Source of the DNA: an uncultured Paraprevotella sp.
GTDB taxonomy: Bacteria; Bacteroidota; Bacteroidia; Bacteroidales; Bacteroidaceae
Reading direction: 5' to 3'
Length of the DNA stretch: 64,000 nucleotides
NCBI GenBank assembly: GCA_900546665.1
Contig: URDY01000013.1
Span: forward strand, 10,189 to 74,188
Shown here: positions 62,355 to 64,000 of the stretch, in pieces
Layout: the number at the start of each line of letters is the position of its first letter
How positions within the stretch are numbered: position 1 is the stretch's first letter
Position numbers and translations under genes: made by a program
The notes under the pieces: model-generated
Told to the model about the DNA's origin: nothing
Database searches by the model: none
The model's input: only the letters and a program-made list of their open reading frames with translations

Positions 62355-62391
62355 GTATCCTTGTTAATATAATTTAACAGGGATACCTTTG
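62355..62391 (+). promoter_or_regulatory. upxY promoter overlapped by a 13-bp inverted repeat
   Basis: TTG at 62361-62363, a 20-base spacer, and TACCTTTG at 62384-62391. GTATCCTTGTTAA and TTAACAGGGATAC (62355-62386; one G-T pair) with a six-base centre cover both elements. Confidence 0.65.
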
Positions 62392-62434
62392 TTTAAAAAC
62401 ATGCCGGAATTTTCTCCGGTCAAAGCCGGTTCTG

Positions 62435-62995
62435 ATGCTTATGGATGAATCCCCTCTTTTACAATGGTTTCCTTTGCGGGTACCCTATGGCCGTGAGCTG
62501 AAGCTCAAGGCTTTTCTCGACAGCCGGCAGATAGAAAATTTCATCCCCATGATGCGTACCATTGTGGAGAAGGACGGTGTCCGCCGCAAAGTGGTTCGGC
62601 CGGCTGTCCGTAATCTTTGTTTCGTCTGTGCCGACCGTCAGAGCCTGGACGCATTGCGGGCCGATCTGACCGGACGTATTGCTGTGCATTACCTGTGGGA
62701 CAAGTCCACCCGCCAGCCTCTGGTGGTGCCGGAGAAGGCCATGCGCGATTTTATCCGAATCAGCCGTACGATGGACGAGGATCTGGTTTACTTGTCCGAA
62801 GTGGCACCCAAACTTCGTGAAGGCCAGCGTGTGCGTGTCCTGGCCGGTCCGTTCCAGGGTGTGGAAGGTGTGGTGGTGCGTGTGCGCAAGTCCAAGCGTG
62901 TCATGGTGGAATTACCCGGAATGATGGCTGTGGCTACCACTTTTATCCAGCCGGACCTTTTGGAGACTCTTCCGGGATTCCCTTCAGCAGATTAA
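62435..62995 (+). CDS. UpxY-type transcription antiterminator (NusG family)
   Basis: 186 residues. WFPLRVPYGRELKLKAFL and FIPMM begin the NusG N-terminal domain; the C-terminal KOW motif is VRVLAGPFQGVEGVVVRVR (about residues 133-151). Proteins of this type let RNA polymerase read through the long leaders of their own capsule operon in Bacteroides. It precedes a kilobase without genes, so its target would be to the right of the window. Confidence 0.9.
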   Translation: MLMDESPLLQWFPLRVPYGRELKLKAFLDSRQIENFIPMMRTIVEKDGVRRKVVRPAVRNLCFVCADRQSLDALRADLTGRIAVHYLWDKSTRQPLVVPEKAMRDFIRISRTMDEDLVYLSEVAPKLREGQRVRVLAGPFQGVEGVVVRVRKSKRVMVELPGMMAVATTFIQPDLLETLPGFPSAD

Positions 62996-63045
62996 TTTCC
63001 TTTTCTTTTTTCTTCCTTATATTTTTCTATTAGCCGATAATTGCG

Positions 63046-63053
63046 TATCTTTG
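63046..63053 (+). promoter_or_regulatory. Promoter -7 element of a structured RNA
   Basis: TATCTTTG after upxY, with no coding region for the next several hundred bases. Confidence 0.6.
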
Positions 63054-63059
63054 TCAAGT

Positions 63060-63225
63060 AAAATAAACCGCCCTTATGGGCTGTGTCAGACGATATGTTC
63101 TTGTTGCTGGATAGTGCAGGAAAACGCTGTAGGGTTCACGGCACATTTAAGTGCCTGACAATGACAAAACAACGGTTTTGCATGTCCCTGAATTGTATCT
63201 GTAAGGCTGGGGCCGGTTTATTGGT
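63060..63225 (+). ncRNA. Candidate structured RNA of about 170 bases (6S-like)
   Basis: The two ends pair: AATAAACCG (63062-63070) with CGGTTTATT (63214-63222), extended by CCC/GGG with one bulged base. Inside are GGCAC-ATTTAA-GTGCC near 63150-63165 and an imperfect long-range pairing of the central arms. A promoter ends seven bases upstream and a T-rich stretch follows. A long closed rod with an open middle is like 6S RNA, but I cannot confirm the family. Confidence 0.5.
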
Positions 63226-63230
63226 TCAAA

Positions 63231-64000
63231 ATCTTATCTCATTCTTTTAATCATTCATATTGTAAGGATTTGTAATATTTGTGACGATCCTTTTAAAAGG
63301 TGTTCAAGGGCAGGATCCGGTTGCTTTTATTGCTCCCCCGGATTGAAAAGTGAAAAACCCCTTCACCCCTTCACTTCCCGCATGTACAGAAGGCTTGTCG
63401 TGTGAAGGATATCCTTCACCTCTCCTTCATATCAGGGTTCACCGGAGGATCGTTTGAAGAGTTGAACAATATAGTCTACACTATTAATATCTCCCAAAAT
63501 GTCAATTTTGTTTATTTTACAAAATTGTCCTAAAAAATGAATTTTTAAATATTTATTTACAAAAACAAGTCTTCCGAAGTCATTTTTCATCCTTTTTCTG
63601 CCTTTGCGGCCTGCCGGAAAAAGTAAAGCTTACTTTCAGAAAAGTAAAGCTTACTTTTTAAAAAGTAAGGCTTACTTTTTTTAAAGTAAACCGAGTTTTC
63701 AAAACGGCTCGAAATGCTGTTTGAAACAGGAATGAAATGTTAAAAGTAAAAAGTCATCACATTCTGAATGACAGCCTTCAAACCGGTTTTTTCTTGGATA
63801 AGGTGAAGGAGGTGAAGGATAGCTGTTCAATATCTTGGCCTTTGATATACAGTTTGTTAATATTACAGGTGAAGAGGTGAATGACCAAACGGCAAAAATG
63901 ACTGAAGGGGGAGAATCTCCAATCAGATGCGCGCATTTTATACCCGTACCCCGAGAGCCGGTTTTTACCAGTCCTGTCCCTATACCATGGCTTACCACCG
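63231..64000. other. Gene-free end of window with intergenic repeats
   Basis: No convincing gene on either strand. GGTGAAGG-type repeats in both orientations (about 63355-63435 and 63800-63885) flank a triple AAGTAA-hairpin array. Short open frames at the right edge have no recognisable product. Confidence 0.7.
63616..63690. repeat. Second triple AAAGTAA-AGC-TTACTTT hairpin array
   Basis: Three tandem copies of the 17-base imperfect palindrome, plus a degenerate AAAGTAAA end, matching the array at 12486-12548 in unit and number of copies. GGTGAAGG-type repeats lie on both sides. Confidence 0.85.

Noticed and set aside
62355-62391. Invertible capsule promoter as in Bacteroides phase variation
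   Set aside because: The inverted repeats are only six bases apart, far too close to flank an invertible promoter segment, and no invertase gene is seen.
63699-63998. 99-codon open frame at the right edge on the minus strand
   Set aside because: It runs through the GGTGAAGG repeats and the hairpin array margin, has no recognisable motif and no promoter.

Overview
The window is chromosomal DNA of a Bacteroidales bacterium, most likely Bacteroidaceae (Bacteroides or Phocaeicola type). The evidence is a 287-residue primary sigma factor without region 1.1, the complete Bat aerotolerance operon, the rpmB-rpmG-DUF4295 trio, a UpxY/Wza capsule module, a smalltalk peptide, and many promoters of the Bacteroidota form TTTG-N19/20-TAnnTTTG.

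Left part (1-32 kb), mostly core genes. It opens with the end of a DegP/HtrA protease, then rpoD. Next is a compact operon with a secreted protein, an HPr-kinase-like ATPase, a SipW-like S26 peptidase, a PqqD/RRE protein and a YjbR protein. A TRIC/UPF0126 channel gene split by one in-frame TGA follows, then a hydroxyacid dehydrogenase, a DUF5103 protein, a DUF1460 amidase, ispE, an AraC regulator with a divergent Bcr/CflA transporter, gdhA, a second-type map, tsaD, cinA-C, rpmB-rpmG-DUF4295, ftsY, rimO, two HU-type genes (one fused through a membrane helix to LysM), and moxR-DUF58-batABCDE with a PAP2 phosphatase.

Middle (32-53 kb): ileS, a DksA-like gene, lspA, a DUF4296 lipoprotein, a SpoU/TrmH methyltransferase, a TamA-like lipoprotein barrel (TamL type), an MBL hydrolase, tRNA-Lys(CTT), an aminotransferase, an FtsX-like permease, a PiT transporter with a PhoU-like tail beside a PhoB/PhoR-like two-component pair, and a secreted GH127 enzyme.

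Right part (53-64 kb) is accessory. An ADP-ribosylglycohydrolase is divergent from an A+T-rich darTG toxin-antitoxin pair whose toxin gene carries one in-frame TAG. After mnmD comes a translationally coupled DUF3791-DUF3990-DUF3791 cassette, a candidate ADP-ribosyltransferase toxin unit. It lies between long direct repeats built of hairpins, with an inverted hairpin array beside it. Then comes a smalltalk / P5-like / HU-like / DUF4248 module, then manA, a Wza-type export lipoprotein and upxY, which mark the start of a polysaccharide locus. The last kilobase has no convincing gene. It holds a probable structured RNA and intergenic repeats that recur near gdhA, 50 kb away.

The most interesting theme is the concentration of ADP-ribosylation genes at 52.9-57.8 kb: a resident hydrolase, a decayed DarT with intact DarG, and the DUF3990 cassette in a repeat setting that could excise or duplicate it.
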